From assembly GCF_000003605.2 (NCBI RefSeq), contig NW_003123904.1, positions 548,733-574,372 on the forward strand: 25,640 bases of DNA, given 5' to 3'. Origin of the DNA: Saccoglossus kowalevskii. Lineage: Eukaryota > Hemichordata > Enteropneusta > Harrimaniidae. A model generated the notes under the pieces. It was not told where the DNA came from. It worked only from the letters and a program-made list of their open reading frames with translations, and searched no databases. Below are positions 1-11,116 of this stretch, piece after piece. The first letter of the stretch is position 1. The number at the start of each line of letters is the position of its first letter. The translations under genes and the position numbers were made by a program.

Positions 1-1269
1 TGTCTAATTGTACATTACCACGATCTGATACAATCTACATTAGATTACTGTGTTGTCTGGGAATATACAACAATACAATTATATTAATTAATTAAATGAA
101 TGTTCTTCCAAAAAAAGCGCTTCGTTTACTTTTTGATTTACATTTCGACTTCCCTTCTATTGAACTGCTAAACTCCACGTTATATTAATCAGGCAAAGTA
201 TTGTCTATTTCACTGCTCTGCTCACATTTAAATGTTTGAATGGCGATGCACTTGCATATGTTTCGGATTCTTTCATTACTCAAAGCGTTGTGCATAATTA
301 CATGACACGATCCACAAAACGGCAAGATTATATAAGGCAGCGGTTCTACTAAACTGTGTATCTTTACCATTAGAGTTGAAAATATCTTCTAATATCTTTT
401 AAAGATAGCCAGTGTGATTTTATTCATAACAATATACCTCTGTGAACTACTCCTTGTTTTTTTATGTTTTGATATTTCTATTTTGTTGTGATATATTGTG
501 TCCTGGTATCTTTATTGTAATGAGCCCCGATGAGTAACTCGACCGCTCAGTAAATGTATTTAAATAACTACAACTGGCGTTAACCACTCACCCTTACTAA
601 CTGGCCAGAAATAGTGAACTCGAAATAGCATGTAGTCAACACGCCTCAAACAAGTGTACTAGTATATTAAACACAGACAAATGTTACGCATTGTAAATAT
701 GATGAAATTGCCTCGTGGTTAGTTATCGCTCAATGAATCTTATTAGCATAATTGGTAACATATTTATGACAAATTTATATGACTACAATATTGATCAATG
801 AGAGGAAATGATTCCAATACCTAATATTAACCTTAAAACTAAATTCTGTTGACGATATATATTCCCCGGTTATTTATATATACGAGGGGCTAACTTGTGA
901 TAAAAATCACGGTCCCGGGGACAAGACTTCTCAAAACCCATCTCTTGAAATACATTGACAAAAAAAAAACGCCTCTCGAAGAAGTTTAAATATTTGTTGC
1001 AGCAGAAATCATGGTCAAATAGACTTATCATCGCCGTTTATCATACACCATGTCAACATATTAAAATACGACTCCTTTGATTTTAGGAAATGTCAAAGAG
1101 TGATCCTTGAACTATTGAGAATTCAAAAAATGACCAACCGCTCATTTAAATACTCGTTGGTGCCTATCATACTAATTACTACATTTAGTCTAATGACCCT
1201 CAAGATACAGTCGACCCGATTGACTGATCCGTTATATTTTTGTCACGGAGAGATTATCTCCCTATCCCT
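1..1269. other. Upstream region, no recognisable gene
   Basis: AT-rich sequence with scattered short open frames on both strands, none with a recognisable motif or splice context. I see no clear transposon ends here. Confidence 0.5.
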
Positions 1270-1286
1270 TGCTATATATATTATAG
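1270..1286 (+). promoter_or_regulatory. Possible TATA element upstream of copy A
   Basis: TGCTATATATATTATAG lies about 45-55 bases before the copy A start codon. It would suit a start of transcription near 1305 and a very short leader. The region is AT-rich, so chance is likely. Confidence 0.2.
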
Positions 1287-1327
1287 TAACCAGCGTGGGG
1301 CAATTCATTTACAACAAATAGGGGAAC

Positions 1328-1806
1328 ATGATTTTTTCTCTTCTTGTCATATGCGGTCTGACTGGATCCATTCAATGGACGGTTCACGCTAGCACACCTA
1401 GAGGACATCTACAACCATTCGGCTCACACGCAGACCCTTCTTACATTATTGATGAATTGGACTACGCTCCAAATTCTCTTGAATTTTATGAGAATTATGT
1501 AAAACCACACAAACCGGTAGTTTTCCGAGGAGCTGCAAAACAATCCAGGGCATACCACGATTGGACGGACGAATATCTGAAAAACAAATACGGTGATTTT
1601 CAGCTGTTGCTTCCTGGTTGGTTTGGCGCTAAAAACCGCGGAAAGCTGCCGGAAGTTGGCCTTGGAAGAACTACTATCAAACAGTTTATCAACACATATC
1701 CGAGTATTGATAATGTTATTGTTGCAGCATCGCTGCCTGGACCTATGGAAAGAGACGTATCAATTCCTCCATTTTTGTTATGTGGACATTTGCAAAAGGG
1801 ATAAAG
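1328..1806 (+). CDS. Copy A exon 1: signal peptide and JmjC N-terminal part
   Basis: The start ATG at 1328 opens a 22-residue hydrophobic leader (MIFSLLVICGLTGSIQ...HAS) typical of a signal peptide. PRGHLQPFGSH and SLEFYENYVKPHKPVVFRGA follow, the entry strand and helix seen in cupin-8/JmjC proteins. The same blocks occur in copy B at the same distances from the leader. The reading frame closes at 1802-1804, five bases before the GT donor at 1807, because of the missing base after 1785. If the frame is shifted there, the last residues read G-T-F-A-K-G-I-K, matching G-T-F-T-E-G-I-Q of copy B. Confidence 0.85.
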
Positions 1807-3014
1807 GTATTTATTCAATTTATTTATATCCACTGGCTTTGTCAGAGAGAAGATTCCAGTTATGATATCCCATAATACACGCTACAAAAATACCGTGATG
1901 CTTTAATGCGTTCCCTTCTAATGGGAGTGCCAGCAAAACAGCCTGTTACCTCAACAACGCTCAACTTTATATTTCTATTGCAAAATGATCAAAGGTGAAA
2001 AATGAAATATTGAGAAATGCAAACATTCCATAAAATAACTAATATCAGAAGCTGTCCTCTGTGTTTGCCGAATCCCACGACTTAACGTTCGGTTTCACGC
2101 ATAATGGAGGATCTCGCAGTAAACGGAAAATGGTTTACGGTGGTGGTATTCGTTTAGAAAATAAACTACGGAAATAGGGAACCTTTCTGAGATTAGCTGA
2201 ACTCTAATTCAATATTTATTGTATTGGTTTACGGCTTCGGATGAACTGCATAGAAACGTTTTTGTGTTTTAAAACATCGCTTCAAAACGTATTTCATTTG
2301 AATCTACTACGCATGATCAAAATATTCATCACGTGACATTATCGAAACTGTCTATTTGTTCCGATGAACGCTAGCCCTGAGTACAGTCCTGTAGGCTGGC
2401 CTCCTTCCGCTGATCATTCGGCTCTCAATCTACTAGTATTTCTGAGTCTGACGATTTTTCTCAAGTGAAATCTATTTGTTCTTATTATTTGTCCTATGAC
2501 TTTTATACTATAAATTTTACGCTAAGAAGAAACCAGAAGAACTCACAGACTGGCGATGTTACAAACGCTTCAAGTATTCATACACGGATTATTATGCAAA
2601 TTATTCATATATAAATTAACTTGCCAATATTGTATTATGCACATTTTATGAAAAAAACAACTTTCTTCCGTGTACATTTCTTTGCTCACTGTATAATTTT
2701 GTTTTTCAAAATCTTTTTTATTCAGATATTTCTTCAAAATGTGTCACCACACAATTACTAATGGTAAACATCAAAACCACCAAAAGGGTGTCAAAGGTGT
2801 CACGTGACATGTAATGTTTATTAATGCCTCATATTTAGTGATCGCTATTTGTCACGTGTTCTACTGGTTGGTAAACTGTGCCCATGTAACGAAATGATCG
2901 TTAACCCCATTATATGTCAAAATAGACAAATCGAGTGAATAGAGTCAAAACACTCAAATAGTGGGAAATGTCCCTTGTTTGATGGAATACTGAACTACGC
3001 AATTTCATTTTCAG

Positions 3015-3134
3015 GAAATTACTCTAATGATGAGAACTGGCGGTTATAATACACCCATTCATAAGCACATAGTAGAAGAATTTCACTGTGCTTTCAATGG
3101 TTCAGAAGAATTCATGTTTATACAGCCAGGACAG
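3015..3134 (+). CDS. Copy A exon 2: metal-site strand with HKH
   Basis: A 120-bp exon, 40 codons, phase 0 at both ends, with acceptor TTTTCAG and donor GTAAAC. It reads EITLMMRTGGYNTPIHKHIV, then EEFHCAFNG and FIQPGQ. The stretch G-x5-H-x-H-x3-E-x6-G fits the classical cupin motif 1 exactly, where JmjC proteins normally have H-x-D. Same length and phase as exon 2 of copy B. Confidence 0.85.
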
Positions 3135-3659
3135 GTAAACACACAACGAAATGATACAAACAGGTGTTAAATGGCATGCTTCGAGAAGAGTACATGGTTG
3201 TGGGATACTTTTGTTATTACACATATTGTATTTCCACTTTTATATTATGTATTTTATTCTAAATAATTCTGCCAAAAACTTTCTTATTTAAGAAAGACTC
3301 TTATCGTATCTAATGATTCACTCCATTTTGTTTGATTGCATAAAAGTACTGGAATGTTTTTCGATAATTTGAAATTGAGAATAATAACCGCAAAAAGTTC
3401 TGGGCAATACCTATTATATTAAAAGATATATTGGATTCATCCCAAAATCACAGAGAGCCCCATACTAACACTTGCAGTTAAATTTTGCTGTGTCACAGTG
3501 TCAGTTAGGCCATTTAACATGTTCTAATCGTAGTTTCACAAAAATTCAAATGTGACTAGGATTCCACTCACTTCAAGAAAAGGGAGACTTTTTCAGTTGC
3601 CAAAGCTATTTTTGAGAATAATGGAAACAGACAGAAAGTTGATTATAGGCCTCGTTCTA

Positions 3660-3865
3660 CTGTAAAATACTTTATTTCAGCTGGAATTAATACTCGCTGA
3701 AAAGATTTTTGAGTGTTTTGTATGGAATTTATTTTCACTGATTTTTGACAAGTTGAAAGTAAAATATATGAAAAAAGGTATATTCGCTGGATTTTATTTT
3801 AACTAAATCATTCCTTCGGCGAAAATAGCGAAAACATTTGCTAGCGAAAATAAAGTATTTTACAG
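3660..3865. mobile_element. TA-flanked foldback MITE (CTGTAAAA ends), copy 1, in copy A intron 2
   Basis: The left end CTGTAAAATACTTTATTT and the right end AAATAAAGTATTTTACAG are inverted repeats of each other, and each is bordered by TA (3658-3659 and 3866-3867). Length 206 bp, non-coding. Shape and TA target site fit a non-autonomous Tc1/mariner-type element. A relative of nearly the same length lies at 23518-23724. Confidence 0.75.
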
Positions 3866-4074
3866 TATATATTCCTTCTTAACACCTCACACAATTAGCA
3901 TACACATATATCTCATTAAATAAATTGACTTCATAGTGCTTACGACCTACGAATAATCTTACACTAAACCAGTACAGGACAATAAGAGTGACAGCCCATA
4001 AGATATATGACACATCGAATTATAATTAGAACCACGATTCTATTGAATGTAATATTGATATTATTATCACACAG

Positions 4075-4204
4075 AAAGAATTGCAGCATCCATGGTCTTC
4101 AATTGATGTTGATTCTGTTGATTTAATAAAATACCCGGAATTGCAGCATATCAAGTACGCTAGCATAGCATTGAACAAAGGCGACTGTATTTATATACCA
4201 ACAG
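4075..4204 (+). CDS. Copy A exon 3: JmjC core, GDCIYIP strand
   Basis: 130 bp, entered in phase 0 and left in phase 1. It encodes IDVDSVDLIKYPELQ and then SIALNKGDCIYIPTG, the usual JmjC/cupin-8 block in which a GD(x)iyiP strand precedes the third metal ligand. It is ten codons shorter at its 5' end than the matching exon of copy B. The acceptor at 4073-4074 (CACACAG) is the only good one I see nearby; upstream the frame stays open only to a TAG at 4027. Confidence 0.75.
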
Positions 4205-4316
4205 GTAAAGTGTTAGTTCCTGGTTTTACAATAGTAACTCGAAATACAGAGCCTGCGAATTTGTTAGTCATCAAACTTCTGTGTTGCATTTAACTGTGTT
4301 TTTGTTTGTTTCCCAG

Positions 4317-4521
4317 GTTCTTATTACAAAATCAGTTCAACGGATCATTTCAATTCAGGTATCGTAGTATGGTTCTCATTTTTTACCAAGAGTCATCAAT
4401 TTGAAGGCACTGGCTGCGATAAAAATGACAATTTCATGCCAGCAAGTGATGTAAATATTACTTGGAGATATGATGGATATGGTGATTTGGAAACCTTGCA
4501 TTTAGATACAAACATATTAAG
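4317..4521 (+). CDS. Copy A exon 4: end of JmjC domain, third ligand lost
   Basis: 205 bp, acceptor TTTCCCAG, donor GTAAGA, ending in phase 2. It starts GSYYKIS and continues to VVWFSFFTKSHQFEG, matching GYSHQFV...IWFSFFTKSRPFEG of copy B. The His that would be the third metal ligand is Tyr here. It is three codons shorter than the copy B exon. It contains one N-glycosylation sequon (NIT), which would fit a secreted protein. Confidence 0.85.
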
Positions 4522-4648
4522 GTAAGAACGATTGCGATTGAGGTCAATGCTGTGTGTATGCAATCGAAGTAAAATATAATAAATGACAAAATTAAATCAC
4601 ATGAAAAGATGTGTATACTAAAGGTGACACATCCTTGGTTCTTTCTAG

Positions 4649-4721
4649 GACGGTGTTACTGACATCAGGTGATGAGAAGGGTAGAGTATGGCTGAAACAG
4701 TTCACTGAAAATTTGATCAAG
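4649..4721 (+). CDS. Copy A exon 5: linker after the JmjC domain
   Basis: 73 bp, phase 2 in and phase 0 out, reading (R)TVLLTSGDEKGRVWLKQFTE. Copy B has an exon of identical length with TVLLTSGDGNGLIFLDKFTN, which supports both borders. Confidence 0.85.
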
Positions 4722-5175
4722 GTTAGTATTCTCGTTTCAGATCTTTCAGAATATGACAAATAATCTTAACTGTTTAACAGGGTGTTATATCATTCATTCA
4801 TTCTCACCAAATGGTTTTCCTATAATCACATCATGCGTTCAATTACTTGGTATACATTTATCAGGGATTCGATGTCAATTTCATACAGTTTATATGCTGT
4901 TTTGGTGCATTTTCAAATGTGCTATCATAATGGTAAGGATTATTAAAGAAAGAGTTTACCATTTCATTCAATTCGTGGATATTTTCTAAGGGAAAAGTGC
5001 ATGATTATGTGTCATATGCGTCAGACTAATACCACATCATCAGTCATAATTACATGTGTATCAAGTATAATTTTAAAATAGTCTGGAACCATTGATGTTA
5101 TATATATACATGTATACCTAATACAATACAATAAACCGTTTAAAACTGGAACTGTTTACTCCATGTTTCAAACAG

Positions 5176-5217
5176 GGTGATGGAGAAGTCGGTGTATATG
5201 ACAATGAAAGGAAACAG
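5176..5217 (+). CDS. Copy A exon 6: small acidic linker exon
   Basis: A 42-bp exon (14 codons, phase 0-0), GDGEVGVYDNERKQ, with acceptor AAACAG and donor GTAACA. It is the least conserved exon of the pair; its copy B equivalent is 48 bp. The call rests on correct phase, position and splice signals. Confidence 0.65.
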
Positions 5218-5654
5218 GTAACACATAGATAGATGTAACGCATAAACCTTGAGATACATTATTTGTGTATATCTTATATATTATTGCTACACTGCCATTG
5301 GACAATACTTTTTAATGTACGATGAATTTGGACATACATTCCAGAACTTTGATTAAGAATACATTGGACATATTAACAATGTAGCGCGTGACGATCATCG
5401 GTTATACTGTTTTTGCATTTAAAGCAATTATTTCAAAAAATGCAGAAACGATGTATAAAGGTAACGTTATAAAACAGGCAGTGGCGTCGGCCATATTCTC
5501 GAAACCGTGTATAATCGAAATAGAGCTGCCATTCATTGATAACAAATTTAGTGGAATGTATTTTTCCCACTGCCATTACGATTGGATTGATTCATAAAAT
5601 CAATATTGAATGCTATTGAATGATCATAATGAATAAAAATCATCTGTGTTCTAG

Positions 5655-5818
5655 TTTTCTGATATACTAGACCCTACTGGTAGAGGATATGTAACAGTGA
5701 AAGAAGTCAAGGCGCTATCAATTGATGTGTTGAAAAAAATGATATTGGCATTTGACCACACTGATGATTCCAGCACGTTGGATTACGAATATAGACTCAT
5801 TAATCATGAAGCAATCAT
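5655..5818 (+). CDS. Copy A exon 7: EF-hand loop
   Basis: 164 bp, phase 0 in and phase 2 out. It begins FSDILDPTGRGYVTVKEVKA, a calcium-binding EF-hand loop (D1, T3, G6, V8, E12) after a short helix. Arg at loop position 5 is unusual, so binding may be weak. The matching 20 residues of copy B differ at one position (S/C). Confidence 0.88.
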
Positions 5819-6082
5819 GTAAGTTATATATGCGTATTAAACGTGCACATATGTCTCGGCGAGTCAATATGCAAACTCATATAACGATTCTATGTTGATT
5901 TTTACATGACCCGACGAATTTTTAATGCAAAGTGATCCATGTATCTGTGATCCCAATATGCATTATTCTGTGTAGAGATGTTCTATGCAATATTACGTAT
6001 TTTGTTATGATTTGAAAAACATGTTTGTACAACAAACATCGTGTATACGAGTATAATATTATAATCAATTCCGTCTTTTTAG

Positions 6083-6194
6083 CAACTTTACCAGGATGCT
6101 GGCATCAAATGGACCAGATCCCGGTTTCCATAGTAATGAATTTATTGAGCAGTATGTAAATCAGTTAGGAGGAACTCGTCAAAAGGCGATGGAA
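6083..6194 (+). CDS. Copy A exon 8: second, degenerate EF-hand-like unit
   Basis: 112 bp, phase 2 in and phase 0 out, encoding a segment with NGPDPGFHSNEFIEQYV and QLGGTRQKAMEV-like helix residues. The spacing of D, F and E resembles a degenerate EF-hand loop. Acceptor TTTTTAG, donor GTGAGT. Length and phase equal those of copy B. Confidence 0.83.
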
Positions 6195-7054
6195 GTGAGT
6201 AATATGAAACATCTATAAATGTATTATTTATCTACTATGTATGGGTCTAGCTTATAGGGAATTGGAAAACTTATGTTATGGTTTTGATTTTACTGTCGTA
6301 TTTTCGTGAGTTTTTGAGCAAATGTATGAAAAGAATATTCTGAAATGTTGCCTACAGATCGGACTAACTTGCAGCTGACTTCCACAATTGTGGTAACGTA
6401 GTTTGCTGACTATACTGGCTCAAAGCAAACCCGGAAGTGATTCTTTTCACACTCGTTCATGTGTCTCAATAATCTGAAATTTGTCTTGTAGCATCATCAT
6501 CAGAAATACATTACGTAACGTGACTCTTTGCGTTGAAATTAATTTTCTGAAAAATTGCACGAAACATTTAAAAATCTAATCTGATTGCCCTGAAATTGGG
6601 TGTGTATCATGATGGAATACGTAATTGGTGTTAGTTGGAGTATTGTTGATTGGTCACGTGGTATTATAGCCAGTTAATTGAATTGAAAAGTATTTTATAA
6701 GTATTTTATCTATTTATTATACTTGTGAGGATTGAGCACGCTGAAATCATATTTATTGAGATTTGTTTTGGAATATACGGCAGTTTTTATTGCAATCTTC
6801 TCAACCTTTTTATTTTAATTTGTAAACAGCACTTCTATTCTGAATCGAAAAAAGGTTCTGTCCCAAAGGTGGAAGTCGTGGAGAGTATAATGTTAAACAC
6901 TCGTATTGTAGAGCGACAAATAGCTATCAATAATGGTTCAATGTCTAAATTTAATGAAAAATGGAACAATTTCAATTATGAGTAAATCACTTAATTGCCA
7001 GATTTGTCAGCTTATCAATAATGTTCCCCCACTTCCACTTCCTTTAAGCCATCC

Positions 7055-7143
7055 ACTTTTCTTTTTTTTGTAATTTTTTCTTTCTTTTTTTTGTAAATGT
7101 ATTTATTTAAAGTAATAAAAAAAAAATTAAAAAAAAAAAAAGA
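7055..7143. repeat. Poly-T/poly-A low-complexity tract in copy A intron 8
   Basis: T-rich runs are followed within about 30 bases by A-rich runs (for example A9 and A13), forming a loose palindrome about 500 bases before the exon 9 acceptor. It has no clear element borders. Confidence 0.6.
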
Positions 7144-7646
7144 GATTTATAAATATCACTGACATTAGTTCAAATTTACAAATCATGTAACTTTTCTCAT
7201 ATTGGATTTTTCGTAGAAAAAAAATCTGACGGCTTTCAAGTCATTCTAAAAAACGCTTGTTTTATTAATCTGACACTTACGTTGAAGCATCTATATATCG
7301 GAGCAACCAATTGAAATAATAACAACAACAAAGTAACAGGTCACGTGGTTTGGTCACCATCGTGGATTGAGATCTCTAATTTGGAGTTATGACATATTTG
7401 GTATACCAGCTGTTTACAATGCACGTGGACCCATGTACTTACATGTTGGACATCTTGGATTTAAAAAAACAATAAACAACACATTTCCAGACTCGAACCC
7501 TGCTTTAATTGTATTGTTCTCAGCCCTCGATCTATGACGACATAAAATATATACAATGAATGTAATGACGTCATTGAACATTAGCTGCCTTATTTGTTAC
7601 TATAACAAGTACTACATGTACTACAAATTATATTGTTTAATTACAG

Positions 7647-7811
7647 ATATTGACAGGTTTGGGTGTTGGACAAGGTGAACTGGTTACCATGGAGATGGTA
7701 GAGAAAAACATCGAAAAAACAATAGAGAAGTTTCGCAATGCAAAACTCAAGATACGAGCAGATAGGAAACCATGGTATGAACATTTACTAAAACATAAAG
7801 AAATGTTCTGA
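7647..7811 (+). CDS. Copy A exon 9: C-terminus and stop
   Basis: Last coding exon, 165 bp, ILTGLGVGQGELVTMEMV to a C-terminal EMF and TGA. LGVGQGELVTME keeps G at loop position 6, a hydrophobic residue at 8 and E at 12, so it may be a third, worn EF-hand. There is no KDEL-type ER retention signal at the end. Confidence 0.85.
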   Translation: MLTGLGVGQGELVTMEMVEKNIEKTIEKFRNAKLKIRADRKPWYEHLLKHKEMF

Positions 7812-8916
7812 TTTGTAATAATTGGAAGCTTCTTCTCACTATTGAATGTTTTCAAAAAGATTCCCTTATACACATACTTATTTGATAGTCTGTAACAGGC
7901 ACTGTTTACCACAGTAATATATATTTTAGTATATTTATTGGCGAGATATATTCGATGAATCAATTCACATTAGACACAGTACTAGAAATGTTTGTGAATA
8001 GAAAAAACAATGCTCTTTTACAATGAAAGTGCTGAAAAAGTCATATTTTGCGTGACTGACAAGTAATATTTAATAATTATCTGTTCAGGTTCATTAAAGG
8101 TCTTAACCAGTCAGTGTAATTCTCGAGTAACCTTGCTTACCTAGCCCTGCACCTAGTGAGCTACAGTATCTTGAAAGTCGAAACATGTATAAATCCATAA
8201 GCTGGAGCTAAGGGAATGTTAGATACGAGACATTGAAAAATTTCGAAATCATATAGCATAGTGTGGAAACCATTTGGTTTTATTTGAAAGATCATTTCTA
8301 GGTATGAAGCTTAATTCATGCTCTCTGCTGTGTTCTTGATGGTTAGTACTTCATGATAAATCAAGTAAAGATAAATAGCAAAATTCTTGTCAATGGTTGT
8401 CAATTAATAGTTACCATGGTTACCATACGATTGGCATCAATTGTGCCCAATTGTTGGTTGTATGATCGGTTGTGAAAAGCTTTATTTATCAAATGACATC
8501 ACTACTTACACTTGTCTGCCATCTGAGACCACCAAATTGTATATATGTGGTAAACATGAATTACAATTCTATCAATGAATCCATCTCAGTATATCATTTA
8601 AACATGTCATCAATTTTGACTTTGGTTTCATTAGACTTGCCTCAAAACTTTTACTTGACATGGTATGTCGAAATATGGTCACTGAAACAGGGAAACACTT
8701 CCACGCTCGAATTAAAGATTCAACAAGTCATTGAAAATGACACAGTCCCCGTTAAATTTTTGAAAGTTCTCTTTGTGCTCGTCATATTAAAGCGGAAGGG
8801 TTGTCGCAAGCGTGTCCTTGAAACTTGAGTCCCAAGTGGCGTATACAACAGATTGTTTATTTACATCAAATCACGTGTTCCGTGAAGTAGTAATATGGCC
8901 AAAAATAAAAACAGCT
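7812..8916. other. Downstream/intergenic region after copy A
   Basis: The copy A 3' UTR should lie here, but no canonical AATAAA follows the stop closely. The nearest variant I see is ATTAAA at 8093-8098. One 118-codon open frame (8472-8828) resembles nothing I know. Confidence 0.4.
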
Positions 8917-9745
8917 GTTATTCGCCCGTCTTTGATCTGATTATGAAACACACTGATATGTATGATGTATGTGCCAAATACGAATAAAAATGGTACATAA
9001 ATTGTGGAAATATAGTAGTAAGGCAAAAAAGTCAGATGGCTGTCAATCGGCCATCCTTGATCAGATTTCGTAACAAACTGTCATGGACATGTATCCTAAC
9101 ATGTATAAAATATGTGCCAAATTTGAATGAAAACTGACAAAGCACAACCACGATACCGCATATGAAAAAACAAGATGCTTGCCAGTCGGCCATTTTTGAT
9201 CCAATTGCGAAATAAATCGCCATGGACATGTATCCTAACATGTATAATCTATGTACCAAGTTTGAGTGAAAACTGACAAAGCATGTTCAAAATACAACAT
9301 TTTCAAAAACAAGATGGCTGCCAGTCAGCCATTTTGAATCGAATCGCTAAACCACTGCATGTGCATATGTTCCACATAAGGTATTAGGCACATGCAAAGA
9401 ATAAACTGAATCAGTCCAAAGGATTCTGAAATATTACTCTGGACAGACTGACACACGGACGGCGAACGGACGAACTCAGAAACGGACGGATGGTCGGAGG
9501 ACATGTTATCCTAACATGTATAATCTATGTACCAAATTTGAATGAAAACTGACAAGATGGCTGCCAGTCGGCCATTGTGAATCGAGTCGCTAAACCACTG
9601 CATGTGTATATCCCACATAAAGTGCTAGGCACATGCAAAACATAAACGGAATCGGTCCAAAAGATCCTGAGATATGACTCCGGGCGGACGGACGCACAGA
9701 CGGAAGGAGACCGAATTATAAGTCTGAACGGGGACTAAAAATAAA
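8917..9745. repeat. 139-bp tandem/dispersed repeat cluster with GGACGG-rich tails
   Basis: The block AGATGGCTGCCAGTCGGCCAT recurs (with changes) at 9034, 9173, 9312 and 9555, and GGACATGTATCCTAACATGT at 9085, 9224 and (with an extra T) 9499. The first three units are exactly 139 bp apart. A degraded unit starts near 8917. Two units run into a tail (about 9357-9475 and 9600-9710) with AGGCACATGCAAA, GGTCCAAA.GAT and ACGGACGG repeats; the second ends near GGGGACTAAAAATAAAAA. This looks like a transposable repeat with internally amplified units. Confidence 0.8.
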
Positions 9746-11116
9746 AAGTGACTCAAATACGGTATATATAGATACATGACATCAACAATGCTTTTAAAGC
9801 TTTTTAACATAACATCAAACCTATAATAGGACATATTATACACTGACATGTTTACTCATTACTACATTAATTGTATGACACCCCAACAGATTGAACAAAA
9901 AACAAGTACACATACATTATCATGCTTTTACCAGTCAAGGGCAAGGTATATACTTTTTAACGTCACAATGTGGTCAATTATGTGATGGTACCTTGATAAA
10001 GATTCTGATAACCCGTATTTTCACATTGGCAGTAATGCGATGCACTGTTCATATGCGAATGCAATAAACTAATAATTCACATGGATGTAAAACTGAAAAA
10101 TCTGCTCCTCCATAAATTAGGAGATTTACTACGAGTTGCTATGTACTAATTGCTAGTGAGAAAACACGGCTATCGGTGAAGTGCATATATAAGTAAACGG
10201 TTCTTGTCTATCTTACTGTAATTGCCTACAATAGGGTGGAGAAAATGAATTCCCCGATAGTTAACACATGGTCGCCTCTCGTTGGTCTATCTTTCAATTA
10301 CCCTTTACATTGTATTGGCAAACATTAATGGATCCACTTTTTTGAGCACGGCATTGGGAAAACCAAGGTAAATGCATCACAACGACGTAACGTGTAGTGA
10401 AATCACGTACATACAATAAAATTGTAATTCCCCCTTGATGTACCCTATTTCTCACCATGGATATATTCATATTCGCAATATGTAAATACTTATATTCAAA
10501 GGCATACACAGTACCATACTTTAACAGTGCATAGGTCTTATCGTGTGTTCCACTTTCAAACTAATGCCCCGTCACACCCTGCATGAACTGGTACAATCTC
10601 ACTAGTTTTATTGATTGACTCATCATAGACATCATATATGATGTCAAATCTTTCGTACATCTGGCATTAAAAAACATGTCAGTAATATGTACACTTCATT
10701 GTTGCGCGTTATTGGTATGCCAGGTACGTATCTGACGCTGCATTTTTAGTGAAATTATTTATTGTCGTTTTATTTATTTATAAATGTATAAATAAATAAA
10801 TAAATCCATTGCTGGATGTGAATATATACATCTGACATGAGATTCGCTGTAAACGTTAATGAATCATCATTCAGGAGATAGTTGGCACATTTTGAGCAGA
10901 GAACGGAATTGCATTATCATAAGATAACAGTGCACTGGAGTAATGAATTACCGCCTCCTTCAATACATACATGCATACTAGTATATTACAATGCTATTTC
11001 TGTTCTGGCGCCTTAGCTTACTTGTTATTACGTGCAAGCTTTAATAACATGCGTAATAAATACAACACAGCCCCGATAGTCTTGCTGGAAACGATTCACC
11101 ATCATATGACATCGTC
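9746..11116. other. Intergenic region upstream of copy B
   Basis: AT-rich, no gene seen. It has an ATTTATTTATAAATGTATAAATAAAT near-palindrome at about 10770-10805 and no clear TATA element close to 11117. Confidence 0.5.

Larger units (their letters stand above)
1328..7811 (+). pseudogene. Copy A: secreted JmjC/cupin-8 plus EF-hand protein gene, frameshifted in exon 1
   Basis: Nine coding exons: 1328-1806, 3015-3134, 4075-4204, 4317-4521, 4649-4721, 5176-5217, 5655-5818, 6083-6194 and 7647-7811. All introns are GT-AG. Exon ends have phases 0,0,1,2,0,0,2,0, the same as in copy B. Seen: a hydrophobic signal peptide, a conserved RGHLQPFGSH start, a JmjC/cupin-8 fold (HKH, GDCIYIP, WFSFF), an EF-hand loop in exon 7, and a stop at 7809-7811. 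The coding sum is 1490 nt, one short of a whole frame. Aligned with copy B, one base is missing between 1785 and 1786, so translation ends at TAA 1802-1804 after 158 residues. With the frame intact the product would be 496 residues. The family hydroxylates or demethylates protein side chains with Fe(II) and 2-oxoglutarate, but here HxD is HxH and the third His is Tyr, so activity is doubtful. It is a young pseudogene or an assembly error. Confidence 0.8.

Noticed and set aside
185-370. Minus-strand 61-codon frame with several Cys/His residues
   Set aside because: The Cys/His spacing fits no known finger, and there are no convincing splice signals or homologous neighbour.
1100-1321. 73-codon hydrophobic frame just upstream of copy A
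   Set aside because: It ends seven bases before the copy A start and has no motif. It overlaps the probable promoter/leader, and copy B has no counterpart.
1777-1784. Alternative donors GT at 1777 or 1782 that might avoid the copy A stop
   Set aside because: Neither gives an exon length divisible by three, so exon 2 would be read out of frame.
6725-6985. 86-codon frame inside copy A intron 8
   Set aside because: No counterpart in the shorter intron 8 of copy B. The exon 8 to exon 9 join is in phase without it.
7485-7510. tRNA-like T-loop on the minus strand (GGTTCGAGTC)
   Set aside because: The surrounding bases do not form a T-stem, anticodon arm or acceptor stem.
8472-8828. 118-codon plus-strand frame between the two genes
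   Set aside because: No signal peptide, domain or paralogue, and AT-rich codon content like the intergenic background. Probably chance.
8917-9745. CRISPR-like array
   Set aside because: The units are long, diverged and contiguous with no unique spacers, and the context is eukaryotic.
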